From contig OX485805.1 of assembly GCA_950295325.1 (NCBI GenBank), positions 53,160,758-53,220,757 on the forward strand: DNA of 60,000 nucleotides, read 5' to 3'. A program made the translations under genes and the position numbers. Under the pieces are notes generated by a model, which was not told where the DNA came from, did not search any database, and saw only the letters and a list, made by a program, of their open reading frames with translations. Shown here piece by piece: positions 1 to 10,685 of this stretch (within the stretch, counting starts at the first letter, position 1; every line of letters starts with the position of its first letter). Source of the DNA: Polytrichum commune. Its lineage: Eukaryota > Streptophyta > Polytrichopsida > Polytrichales > Polytrichaceae.

Positions 1-900
1 AACCACGTATTGTAGCATTGCTCCACGCTTCAAACCACCTAAACTCTAAAAGGTTCTTGTACATTCCAAGGCTAACAAGCTCACATTTACATCAATGACA
101 AAAACTCTGACATTAAATCGGGCAATAGTGAGTGTTTTTTGGTTCAATAAAGAAACCAAAGTTTCCTATGTGGTGTTACGTCTGTGTGATAAGTTGGAAA
201 CTTGACCCAAAAAAATACAGATCACATCTATTTAGAATCTCTATTAGTATATTAGGTGTATGTGTGTGAATGGGGTGTGAAGGTAGGAAAATGTCTCCAA
301 TGACAACTTTTTTGGAGAAACACTATTTTAGGATTGAAAGTTCTTGTTGGTAGTTATTCCATTGAAAAAAGTGTATTATGGTTAAAGGTTGGCTATGAAT
401 CCAAAGGACAAAATAAAATCAAGATAACAACACTACATCCACTTTTCAAAATCATAGTGGAGTATACATTAGGAGAGAGGAAATTATCATATATGAGCAT
501 ATTATCTCTCATCCACCCAAACACAAAAACGTGATCCCTTATAGGTTTGTTGCTAATTCATCTCAAATGACCTCAGGTAGAACAATTCAAATTCTTTAAA
601 GTTGATTTTGGTCTCAAATTGATTACAAAAAAAAACCTTCGGTCTGCATATTATTTCCGTGCTTTTATGTTGGATGAATGAGAGATATACTTGTACTTAA
701 TATACAATAAACACTCTGAGTCTGTCCAATACCTTGACCCCTGCCCTTCAAAAATTGTTGCTTTTCAAAAAGAACCTCCAACTGGTGCTAAGAGGGTTAC
801 AGTGATGATGTGGAGACCGATTTTTGGCCTTCAAAAACATCAAAAGATGGCCTCTACCAAAGGTTTGATAAAACTACAGAGCTCTTCATGTGACATATAC
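1..900. other. AT-rich intergenic sequence, nothing recognised
   Basis: Open frames here are short (under 80 codons), AT-rich and without a recognisable domain. I see no tRNA, rRNA or clear transposon ends. Confidence 0.6.
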
Positions 901-914
901 AATCAACCCTTTTC

Positions 915-1140
915 ACACTAGTGGGCGGGTGCAGAGGAGAGTATATAAGATGAGCAAAGCCTGCATTCGAATACCCACTTCAGATTAACACCTCCTTCCT
1001 GTCTTTCAGTCTCGTGCTCCTTTGAAAAACGGGTGAGAAACTCCAGAAGCCTCTTGATCTAGAGTGGCAGAGATCAGAGTCACCTAGTTCTGTGATTCTG
1101 CTCTCTTTCTTGTCAGATACACTTGAAGCTATGGCCTGTC
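915..1140 (+). promoter_or_regulatory. Promoter-like site with TATA box
   Basis: A TATATAA box at 942-948 follows a short GC-rich stretch (GTGGGCGGGTGCAG). About 30 bases downstream comes pyrimidine-rich sequence resembling a transcript leader, with a possible splice donor near 1030. The first ATG region downstream (about 1131) opens only a very short frame, so no coding gene can be tied to it. It may be the promoter of a non-coding transcript, a decayed gene or a repeat. Confidence 0.3.
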
Positions 1141-1199
1141 ATGTGAAGTTAACAAGGAGGTGATCTAGAATTGCAGAACATGGCGACTCGCTCTGTGCT

Positions 1200-4100
1200 A
1201 TCAGTTTTTGTACCTTCTGCTCTGCTTGCACTGATTACAGTCTGATCTGTAATTGATTGGAATTTCTGGCATGCAGGGGAGTGGTACTGAATTAATTGTA
1301 CAGAGTCCAGCAAACAGAGCTAGGCTTAATCAAGCTTGTCAAATTTTATGTTTTGTGAGCTCTGGAGGAGGCGCTATTGCGTTTGGACTGCGTTAGTGTC
1401 AACTTAATGACCACGATAATGTCACCAACATCACACTTTCTCTCAGTGGAAACTTAGAATGTCACAAAGTTGACAAACGAATATGGCATTAAATCCACTG
1501 GATTCCAGTAGTATCGCTCTTGTCCGGCCGCGAGTGTGTGGACTTGCAACTGCTGACAATTGTGTAATTGACTGCCCTGTGCAAAAACTTGTGAAGAGGA
1601 TATGTCTGCAGTATTAAGGTAGGCATAAACAAAACTTAACACACTGTATGTACCATTGTCATTCATTCCAAAGCCCCAAACGTAAGATTGTGGTACATAA
1701 TTTTGATTTGAGGTTTGTTAGTGGTTTTGGGTACACGTACCTTGAGCTTTGTCATTACAAGATGCAGACAAGGAGAAGCTGTCTGGCATCAATTACAGCC
1801 TACTCACACATGGTAATTGTCATGAACTACTCTTGATGTAATCTCTGAACCCACGTTTCTGCAATTTCATAGATTTGCTTTTTTATTTGTGCGTAATCTG
1901 ATTTTGTGTATGCAAACTTGCAGGAGGTATTCCAATTTGTGGTCTCTTGACTAGGTATTTGTTGTACTGAGACCAGACACTAGTACAAAATGTGGGATTT
2001 CTAGGTCCGGCTTTGTTAAACGAAATATTTTCACTTTGTCGTTCTAGAACAAATTCAACGTTATCAACCCAACATCAACCATATGAATGTTGGAATGGTA
2101 CTTGAACGCCACTGTGGATATGCTCCATTTGAAAGTTGTGTGCTCAGAAATTCTGCAATCTGTAGTAGTGAGAGCCTCACATATAATTGCAAGGTAAGGC
2201 GAGGGAGAGCCGAAGTCCATACATGCAAACTGCTGCTCCCAGTAACGCGATCTGTTTACATCCTTCCGAGGTAAGAAAGGAAGGTAAGAAAACCAAGGTC
2301 GATGTTCAAGTGGATATTAGGCCTGCTCTAAGACAGTGAGAATCTCCCAGGTATGTGAGAGCGGTTCCAAAAATGGCTATACTTAGCTCTTTAGGAGCAG
2401 AGTCTAGGGGTGAGTGTCATCAATTGTAATATGAATTCTTTGAAAGAATATGTGCAAATCAGAATCAGTCTGAAGATCGTCCAATCTAATGGTGACGGTT
2501 TTTGCTTTTGTGACGGACAAGAAACGAATATACCCTTTGGTTGCGGTTCGTTGGATTCAAGGGAAGCGGGAGTTGAAAAGTCTGATTGATCTCCTGCAAA
2601 ATATTAGCTGGCCACAATGATCTTGTGGATAACTTTTCGGAATCATTTCAAATCAGTGTGACACGAGTGAAGCATACACTTCATCTAGGAGCAAGCTTTT
2701 GTGTGTCGGCCAGATTCTTGTAAAATAGACATAGATCTGACTCACATACAAAAGCCTCGCTTCTAGGTGAAATTTATGCTTCACCTGTATCGCACTGATT
2801 GCATTTGGAGAGCCCACCTTGACCTCAAGCAAGGATACATCATGACATCCAAGACATACTTTTCAGCTTTGACAAGGAGATCAGATCGATGTTGGACATG
2901 CTTGGAGCCCTTGGTGTAACTGAGGTAAACATTCAACCTTCGATTTGGAATCTTGCATATCGATGCCATGGCAGGTGAAGCACAAGAGAATTCAAATGTT
3001 GTTTTAGAAAACTCAAAGAGGTTGAAGAAACGTCTCAAGATTCCACAGGAGACGTTAAATTTGGTGTCCAATTTTGTGATGTGATCTCAGGGCTATTGCA
3101 TACACAAATTTGATAGTCATACCCGCTCTCTAATTGTAAGATTTGTCATTAAAGATGAGCGTTACTAAGTTGCATACACTTTCTGAATGTTGATGTGTAC
3201 TACTTCTACTTTCACTAATCTTACATTTCAATCATATTTGTAGGGAATGTGGACCAGGAAGAATAACCTTACTAGCTGTAAACCGAATGTGGACCAAGAA
3301 GAATGACCATGCACCAAAAAGTGAATGTGCTGAGTTTTTTTAATATATGTCCAAAAAGGGCAGTTTTGAAAAGTATTCAAGTTTGTACATTCTCTGTCTT
3401 TCCTTGGGCTTCACTTGTCTTCGCTTCTTGTTAAATGTGTCGAAGATGTGGCTTGTGAATCTTCTCACATCAATTTTTACAAAAACAAATGAGCAATTTA
3501 ATTTTTACATGTTCAATTTAATTTACATGTGACATGTACCTTGTGTTGTACATTCAACATTATTTACAACCCGCTTCACCATGTGTACTCAAATTCTTGA
3601 GTTCTAGATGTCCCATGTTGTTTGGTGAAACATGTGGGAGCCGGTTTAAGGGGTAGGACATGGAAGAAAGGGTATTTCTTCTCAAGATTCATTACAACAA
3701 ATAGATTCTAAAAAGTTACCTTGTGAGCCATACCTAGTGGCAAGAGTTGTATAGATAGGCCCCTCAAAAAGGCTCATTCGAAATGTATTATAAGAGCACC
3801 TCGAGCTGTGCCATAGGCTACAAATAAAACAGTGACTTGTAATATGTTATTCTATAATTATTCACACTGTAAAGTTGCGAAGGTGTGGAGAAGGACGTCA
3901 TTCCAAGTGGTTGTTTCCATGCCAAATTGGGTTTGTGTGCATTGCAGTCTCGAATTAGTCTGAACAATGTGTGCATTTGTCAAACTCTAGGATACCATTT
4001 CTGGATCTGACAAATTTCCATGTTCGAAAAATTGTAGTAATTTCAATCTTCATCTAAAAAAAATGTAAGCACTCTGAATATTCATGATTCCTTCTTCAAC

Positions 4101-5630
4101 AACAAAAATTCAGTGCACCACCAATCTCACTTTCCCCTGGTCCAGGTTGTGTTATTTTCACGGTGTATGGAATATCTACCTTAGTAGCCGGAAAGGAAAA
4201 GGCTGGTAGTATACAACGTCCTCCCTGCCTTTGACGAGCTCCTAGCGGTGCAAGAGGGTGCCCAAGGTCCCTGGACCTCGCTCAAAACCACATTTCTTCG
4301 TCTCTTTCCTCGCCACCTCTTTCCAACCTCCCCCCTATCTCACTGTAGGATGTGGTAAAATCGAGCACCAATAGAGAACCTATAGGTAAGTCATCTTTCT
4401 AAACAAATGATCTGAAATTCTCAATGGAATGTGATGCCTGCGCTTGAAGACTGTCTCGTCTATTCAGAAATTCACTGAGATGCCTATTTTTGGGGTTACT
4501 GTGTATATACATTCTTGGTACAAATGGCGTTGCAAAAAATCCAGGAGACGCTTTCATCTTCGTCGCATATAAGGTGTCTCAACCTTGATCACCTCCTACT
4601 GTTGTAGCACCTGCCATCCCTAACACAACATCAGTAATCGCACCCAAGTCGGAAAGTACTACAGTATGCCTGGGAGATGATGCAAAGGTTGATGGGTTAA
4701 AGGCTTGTGTAGAATTGATATCTTGCCTCAGTTAATTTATCAAACACACACCCAACAACTCACTAAACTTGAACAAAAGGAATCTCAGTTATGCCTCTTG
4801 AGTAAGAAACAGCGTCGCATTTTCATGTCCTCTACTTGTTGCATTCACTTGTTGCAACTCATTATCGGACATGAATCGGTGGTAGAACAAGTTGAAGTTG
4901 GGGAGTCGCGTTATCAATTCTTTGAAGGAAATACAGAAAACTGGCATATTTTTACTCAACCTACGACCTTATGAAAACCTTAAAGAAAAGAGTAGCTTCG
5001 AATAAGAGGACAAACTTCAAATCAACACCGACATTCTAAGACGCACGAACTGCAGGATTCCATTATTTCCATGTCCACATGATTTTCAACAAGATGCTCC
5101 CTGTGCACACAACCCAAGAAGTGCAACAACAACAACAGAGTCCCCATATTCTGCGAGTTCGGATCGAGAGTGACCTCGAAGAGAATGGATCCCACGTGGG
5201 CAGACAGAGGTTTTTCAAGAAAATGACCGCATTTTGTATACAAAATGAAGATGCATAAGTATGAAAGAGCATTTTAGACAAATCCGAACCTCTCTATTAA
5301 AAATTGAAGAGAGCCGAAGATAGGTTAAGATTTGTGTTAACTTAGTTGGCAGGAGGTGGGTTCACTTGAAAACAGCCAGACATGAGGTCAACTGCCACCT
5401 ACTTGCACGTTACACGACGGAAGCTACTTCCAGAATTTACTCAAAGTATGAGTATAGAAACCTTCAGAAAAGAGAGTGGTAGCTCGCACGATCAGAGCTA
5501 GCAAACTTCATATTCGCTGCAAAGAAGCACAATACCCTGATACTTGCTTAGTTCGACATGTTCCATTTACAAATGACTGACGTCAAATTGCGTTCTGTAG
5601 GAGTGCAAAGTTCACATGTGGATGTACTGA
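1200..5630. other. Gene-poor sequence, nothing recognised
   Basis: Only short unrelated open frames occur. The stretch 4150-4320 is more GC-rich and reads for about 50 codons without a family I recognise. No terminal repeats or tandem arrays stand out. Confidence 0.5.
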
Positions 5631-5639
5631 GGTTCTACC

Positions 5640-5880
5640 AAGGTGAGGGATGTCTGTTACTTCTCGACACCATGGAAGGTGGCAACTCAGACAACGTCTG
5701 AGCATCGGAGTCCGGACTCCACAGATCATCTACTCAGCTGTGGAATACCATTCTGAAGGCATCGTATTATATAGGTGCAGCCAGCTTTAGGGCGGCCGCA
5801 GCTTCCGCACCAAGTACAAGTGAATGACGCTGCCCGTTCACGCTTCAATTCTTGACTTTCTTTATAGTGATACCAATACA
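5640..5880 (+). repeat. Interspersed repeat, inverted relative to copies near 29.6 and 42.3 kb
   Basis: This stretch matches the reverse complement of about 29590-29815 and 42280-42480. Shared landmarks are a block containing GGAAGGTGGCAACT, then CTACTCAGCTGTGGAAT, then a TATA-like ATTATATAGG followed by a block containing AGCTTTAGGGC. The TATA-like box sits at the same place in all three, so it may be the promoter end of a mobile element. No coding frame is shared. The match fades before a hAT-like sequence that starts at 5895. Confidence 0.55.
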
Positions 5881-5894
5881 TGTATGGCATCATG

Positions 5895-6260
5895 CAGTGT
5901 TCAATATTGAAGTCTTCAACACCTGTCCAATGCCATTTTGGCCGTCAAAGTAGGCCCCTTTTTTGAGGGGCATTTTACAAAAATGTGCTCTGCAATATTT
6001 CCACCAGTCCTAATGAAGGCCTCCCCAAAAACTGCCTATCACAAAATATAATGACTGCAATTTGCAAATAAAAACATAGCTAGACTCCAATATTGGCATT
6101 CTAGTAGACATTTTCAAATTCCAATAACTCCTGCAATTTCGACATTGCAACTTCGACTTGGCCCTGATTGCAACTTCAGCTTGGCACTCTTCAAGTAGGC
6201 ACTGCAACTTCGGCTCAACACTCTCAAGCAGTGTTCAAGTTTGAAGTGCAGTTTGGTGCA
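5895..6260. mobile_element. hAT-like non-autonomous fragment
   Basis: It begins CAGTGTTCAATATTGAAGTC, which is close to the terminal sequence of the hAT element at 37574 (CAATGTTCAAGATTGAAGTC). Similarity continues through a GCCATTTTGGCC-like block. A second terminus-like copy, CAGTGTTCAAGTTTGAAG, lies at 6229 but in direct rather than inverted orientation, so this is a rearranged or truncated copy. No transposase sequence is visible inside. Confidence 0.35.
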
Positions 6261-6264
6261 AACA

Positions 6265-6340
6265 TAAGTGTAGTCTGGTGCGGTGTAGTGTGCGGTGTAG
6301 TGTGCGGTGCAATGTCCGGTGCGATGTGGTATTTAGTGTC
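6265..6340. repeat. Short GTG-rich minisatellite
   Basis: About five imperfect copies of a 10-12 base unit related to GTGCGGTGTAGT occur in tandem. Nothing suggests a function. Confidence 0.4.
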
Positions 6341-6897
6341 TTGCACGTAATTGTAATTCAACATACTATCAATGGTTGGAGGATTATATCGAACTAAATT
6401 GCTCAACACTCCACCTATCTACTCACTCATCCTCTTCACCGCCTTGCTCACTCCAATGTCCAAACTGGTGCAAGGCAACAAGTTACAAATTTGCTCTGTT
6501 TGTTATAACGATCATTCAGAAGCCAAGCTGTAGTACATCTTTTAAACACTAATCACCACCTCAAGGCTGCAGCTCAAGCCCTAACACAATCAACCTCCAA
6601 AATCCTTCCAGTTTACAAAAATCGACACTGGGCACAGAACATTGGTCATACAGACAATTGCGTTGCAGTGAGTGGTGCGGTATGCATTTCACCTTCAGTA
6701 ACGTGAGGTGCAAACAGAAGTAGAAGCAGCAGCTTCTGTGTCCCTGCGTGCGTTTGAATCCCGTGTCACTGGGCAGACTCCGAATTCAAGATTGGGGGTC
6801 CGAAATCCGAATAAGATTTGGACATCCATCTTAAAATGCTCGACAATCTGATTTTAATACATGTTTCTCTTTAAATTTTGGATCAAATGTGGGAAGA
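6341..6897. other. Intergenic sequence, nothing recognised
   Basis: No open frame over 60 codons with recognisable content and no clear repeat ends. Confidence 0.5.
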
Positions 6898-7205
6898 ACT
6901 CACAACCCTTGCTAGCTCCCATTAACTTATCTTGACCATTTCTCAACTTTAGCAAGTTTCACGAGCATTAACCGTGCACATCCCACACACGCGCATGGTT
7001 AGCTCCCCATACCTTGGACCTCCAAGCTCATAGCTTGATGACCAACCCTCCTACACATGCATTCGGAAATCTCCCCTTAGTAGGTAGCCAATGGTTACAT
7101 GTGGACTTCCATTCATAGAAGTCCAATCTTGAGTTGATCATGGCATTGCCAGAGCATTGCCAGCCCATGGTGTTACGGGCACTCCTCATGAAGAGGTGCG
7201 CGATA
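6898..7205 (-). mobile_element. Old, internally deleted gypsy LTR remnant
   Basis: The stretch is colinear with the LTR at 53045-54016. It opens with CACAACCCTTGCTAGC, continues through an AACCCTCCTAC block and a hairpin block GTGGACTTCCATTCATAG, then GTTGATCATGGCATTGCC, and ends with a CACTCCTCAT block and GAGGTGCGCGAT. It is about 300 bases long against 972 for the full LTR, so most of the centre is lost. Orientation is the same as the element at 53-60 kb. It is much more diverged than the other LTR copies and is therefore an old solo LTR or fragment. Confidence 0.75.
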
Positions 7206-7329
7206 GAAGAGTTCCTATTGATGTTGATCATATTACCTCACATCAAAATTTCAATGCTCCATAAGATTTTGATATGAGTGATTTAGAAACTTTGTCTTCC
7301 AATGAAAAAGATCCTAATGTTAAGATTCG

Positions 7330-8520
7330 TGATGATGATGAGAAGTTGAATTGTTAGTGAATCGCCTCAAGGTGTTTAGGAGAATTTTTTTAAAGTTTGG
7401 AGAATTGATCGTAGGTGGTTGTATTATATCAGGGCAAGGGGACCTGCACATGAAGTTATTACATGTGAAGCTTGTGAAGAATTCAAGATTGGAAAATGGT
7501 GGGGTAAAGATGGATGTACAACTTTATAAAAATTTGCTATCAAAATTCATTAAAAAAATGAGGATCACAAACTTGTCATGGGAAGCTAGATATTTTCCTT
7601 GAGGTAACACAACACATTCAGACTATCATAGAGAAAGAACAAGAAAGAATCTTGATTGTTATAAAACTTCATTTTTCATCATATGGAATGATCAACCTTT
7701 ATTGCATTTTGTTCAACAATGTCAAATATAGAGGTTGTTGAAAACAACAGGCATGCCCATTAGTTCAAAGTACTTTGCTAACACGAATGTAACAACATGC
7801 ATGCAATTTTTAGATGTGAATCTCATTTGTCAGAAAGTTTGTTTGTTGATAAACTTGTCTTGTATTTTCAATACTAGTGGATGAAGCCATTGATCAAACA
7901 AAGAAACCTTCTTTGATTATATATATTGTATATTTGAGCAAAGTAGTAGAAAAACTTGTTTTGGTTGAATATATTGAGTTCATGCCACTTGTTCGAGGTA
8001 GTAGAGAATGCATGTTTACAACCATAATTAGGCTTTTGAATAAGATGCATTTGGATCTTCATAAATTTGTAGTTATAACTACAGATGGAGCTGCATCAAT
8101 GAGAGAAATCAATTAAGAGATTGAGGAAAAATGTACCTCAGTTGATGGATATGCATTGTACTGCTCATCGAGAAGCTTTAGTAGCACAAGATGCTCATAA
8201 GTATTTTCTAGATTTGAATTTCATAGGGTCAAGCAGTTAATCGAGTATATGAATGATTAGGTCAATCATTAATTCAAAGAAGGGTAATTTAGAGATTATT
8301 GGAAGCATTTTGTGTCAAAACTCGAGTTATTTTACATATTATACATAATGTTCGGTGGTTATCTTGAGGAAGAATTATGGACAGTTTGGTTCATTGTATG
8401 TTAACCATCCTCAAGGCATGGGAAATTGATGAGTGTATTTGGTATCAAAATGTGACATCATTTCAATTTCAAGTTTGTGTTCATTTTCTAGAAGATGTTC
8501 TTATTGAGTTGAATATATGA
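7330..8520 (+). pseudogene. hAT-superfamily transposase pseudogene (N-terminal and central part)
   Basis: Translation in shifting frames gives pieces of a hAT transposase of the ZBED/KIAA1586-like type. The clearest piece (about 7850-8113) contains ILVDEAID, which fits the first catalytic aspartate region (usually LIDEATD), and about 60 residues later TTDGAASM, fitting the second (CTDGAPSM). After a frameshift near 8113 comes MDMHCTAHREALVA, the C..H motif that follows in the family. Further on HNVRWLS, then a stop, then GRIMDSL matches the conserved RWLSRG segment. The reading ends near 8518 at a point that other hAT proteins pass through, so the C-terminal dimerisation part is missing. Upstream pieces (about 7610-7860) are consistent with the region before the DDE core. 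There are several stops and at least two frameshifts, and no terminal inverted repeats could be placed. Confidence 0.8.
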
Positions 8521-8524
8521 CATT

Positions 8525-9000
8525 AAGTAGCAATGCTAGTTGGTACCCTATGAGTACCAGCAATATTATCTAAAAAAGAAGGGGAAAGCTTGCAAAGCAA
8601 GGGTAAATGAATGGATAATTAATGAAATATAGACGTTTCAAAAATATATATAAAAAATTCCAATACGGGTGTCAAAAGATTTTTCCAAGAAGTACAACTA
8701 TTTTTTTGACCTCACCAACTTTGTCGTTGCTTTATAGTTATTTAGATTTGTTTAGATCGTTTAAAACCTAAATTGGAACCTTTACCACCACTTGGCATTA
8801 GTTTTGTCCTAGAAAATGATATAATTAATTCTAACCATTGAAAGTAACTACCCAGATAGATTAAAATAGCCTAAGTAAGACTCAAAGGTAGCACTACCTT
8901 TGCTCTTGAAAGAGCATCAAACCGGCAAGCGCCAATTTGATTTTCTTTTGAGAAGGTAATTATGAGCTTGCTACTTAATGTTATGGACCCAAACATGAGA
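8525..9000. other. Intergenic sequence, nothing recognised
   Basis: AT-rich, with no supported open frame. The sequence leads into an older repeat that starts near 9003. Confidence 0.5.
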
Positions 9001-9002
9001 CA

Positions 9003-9291
9003 ATATTAAAGGGAAAAGACATATGCATATTATGAGAAATAGAAAATACAAGGTTTGGTCAAAGAAATTTAATAACAAACAAGCAACCACATAACCATTT
9101 TTGGATAATGCAACCCAAACTAAGCCTACTTATGTACAATGTCTATTCTAACTGTGGTGTTTTGGCTTCAGTTGTGGCTTCTTTTTCTTTTGTTGCCACT
9201 TCTTTTGCTTGCATGACTGCCATGTTCCGGAAAATCTTTGCTCCACGATTGTATTCGACGTTGGGATGAGGGCCCATCATGATACAATAAG
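9003..9291 (-). repeat. Older repeat, left part (split by the copia insertion)
   Basis: It matches about 33009-33285, and its continuation after the copia element (14929-15085) matches 33286-33450, so the two parts were one unit before insertion. On the minus strand the part next to the insertion reads for about 45 codons (GPHPNVEYNRGAKIF), and the related copy reads partly in the same way. This suggests a formerly coding minus-strand frame of unknown family. Confidence 0.7.
9286..9291. repeat. Target-site duplication of copia, left copy
   Basis: AATAAG here recurs at 14931-14936 beyond the 3' LTR. The last five bases (ATAAG) touch the 5' LTR directly. On the other side two or three extra bases lie between the LTR end and the repeat. 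Confidence 0.65.
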
Positions 9292-9482
9292 TATTGGAAG
9301 GTAGTGTTAGGTTGCATTGGTGACATTGTCCCATATGGGTTGTCAAGGCTGGTCCTAACCTACACATATAAATAAAGGCATAAGGGGAGGAACTAATCCC
9401 CTCTCTCCATTGTATGCAACCTTGTGTATTGTGTTCTTGCTTCCACGCTGATCTCTTTGCTTCTTCCTCTCATACCTCAATA
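9292..9482 (+). repeat. Copia 5' LTR
   Basis: 191 bases bounded by the short inverted repeat TATTG/CAATA. A TATA box (TATAAATA) at about 9367-9374 is the likely start-site signal. It is identical to the 3' LTR except one C/T difference near its end (TTCTTCCTCT here, TTCTTTCTCT there). Confidence 0.95.
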
Positions 9483-9496
9483 GGTTATGGGCCCAC
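9483..9496 (+). promoter_or_regulatory. Primer-binding site of half-tRNA type (initiator tRNA-Met anticodon arm)
   Basis: GGTTATGGGCCCAC abuts the LTR end with no gap. From recalled plant initiator tRNA-Met sequence, it is the complement of the anticodon stem-loop (GTGGGCCCATAACC, which includes the CAT anticodon). It does not match the tRNA 3' end, which would give TGGTATCAGAGC. Drosophila copia is known to prime from a cleaved 5' half of this tRNA, so the same mechanism is inferred here. Confidence 0.8.
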
Positions 9497-9750
9497 ATTG
9501 CTTTAGAGGTAGGAGATCGAGTTAGGAAGAGTTTGGAGAGGGCCGGATCTGATTGGAGGTGCTTTAGAGTTGTTCTAGGACTTGTGGAGGAGTCTTGAAG
9601 CTTTTGAACCGCCTTAGAGCATTCTTGGAGGAGTGGACCAGCGTGAGGGACCTTAGAGGAGTGTTTCTACATTCTAGATCTCTTTAGGTATATGTCCACA
9701 CCATTTCCAATGCTTAAGTGTACATCAGATCCGTATTTGAGTTGTTGAAG
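9497..9750 (+). other. Copia leader, unique part
   Basis: Untranslated leader between the primer site and the tandem repeats. It is purine-rich with many GGAG and GAGG motifs and has no meaningful open frame. Confidence 0.6.
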
Positions 9751-10590
9751 GCCATTTGAGTGCCAAAGGGCTTAGATTAGCTCTTTGATGTGTTTTGAAG
9801 TTTTGTGCATCTAACCGGATGATTTAGGTGCTGACTTGAGTGTTTAGTTCATTTCTACACTAGATTGAGGACATTCAAGTGCCAAAGGGCTTAGATTAGC
9901 TCTTTGATGTGTTGTGGAGTCATTGTGCATCTAACTTGAGAAGAAAGGTGTTGACTTGACATATTGGTTCATTTCTACACTAGATTGAGCATATTCAAGT
10001 GCCAAAGGGCTTAGATTAGCTCTTTGATGTGTTTTGGAGATATTTTGCATCTAACTTGAAAAGAAAGGTGCTGACTTGACATATTGGTTCATTTCTACAC
10101 TAGATTGAGGACATTCAAGTGCCAAAGGGCTTAGATTAGCTCTTTGATGTGCTGTGGAGTCATTGTGCATCTAACTTGAGAGGAAAGGTGCTGACTTGAC
10201 ATATTGGTTCATTTCTACACTAGATTGAGCATATTCAAGTGCCAAAGGGCTTAGATTAGCTCTTTGATGTGTTTTGAAGATATTTTGCATCTAACTTGAG
10301 AGGAAAGGTGCTGACTTGACATATTGGTTCATTTCTACACTAGATTGAGCATATTCAAGTGCCAAAGGGGTTAGATTAGCTTTTTGATGTGTTTTGGAGA
10401 TATTTTGGATCTAACTTGAGATGAAAGGTGCTGACTTGAGAGATTGGTTCATTTCTACACTAGATTGAGGACATTCAAGTGCCAAAGGGGTTAGATTAGT
10501 TCTTTGATGTGTTTTGGAGATATTTTGGATCTAACTTGAGAGGAAAGGTGCTGCCTTGAGTGTTGGAGAACATTGGGTGATAAAATACGT
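9751..10590 (+). repeat. Seven 120-bp tandem repeats in the copia leader
   Basis: Seven units with an exact 120-base period lie at about 9751, 9871, 9991, 10111, 10231, 10351 and 10471. Each carries the landmark AGTGCCAAAGGG followed by TTAGATTAG and CTTTGATGTG. The first unit is the most diverged and the last is incomplete. Units 2 and 4 share a TGTGGAGTCATTGTG version, while units 3 and 5 share TTTTGRAGATATTTTG. This suggests the array grew partly as a 240-base double unit. It lies upstream of gag and is not translated. Confidence 0.95.
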
Positions 10591-10685
10591 CCATTCTACT
10601 TTGTTTTGGCCATTTCTAACTTCCTTGAGGGTTTCTAAGCCCTTGTACTACATTGAGTGAGTGGGAGCTTGCATTCGGTTTGAAA

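Noticed and set aside
5100-5145. Short CAA-rich microsatellite as a feature
   Set aside because: Only about four imperfect units; too short to mean anything.
9751-10590. CRISPR-like regular repeat array
   Set aside because: Units are 120 bases with no unique spacers, and they sit in the leader of a eukaryotic retrotransposon.
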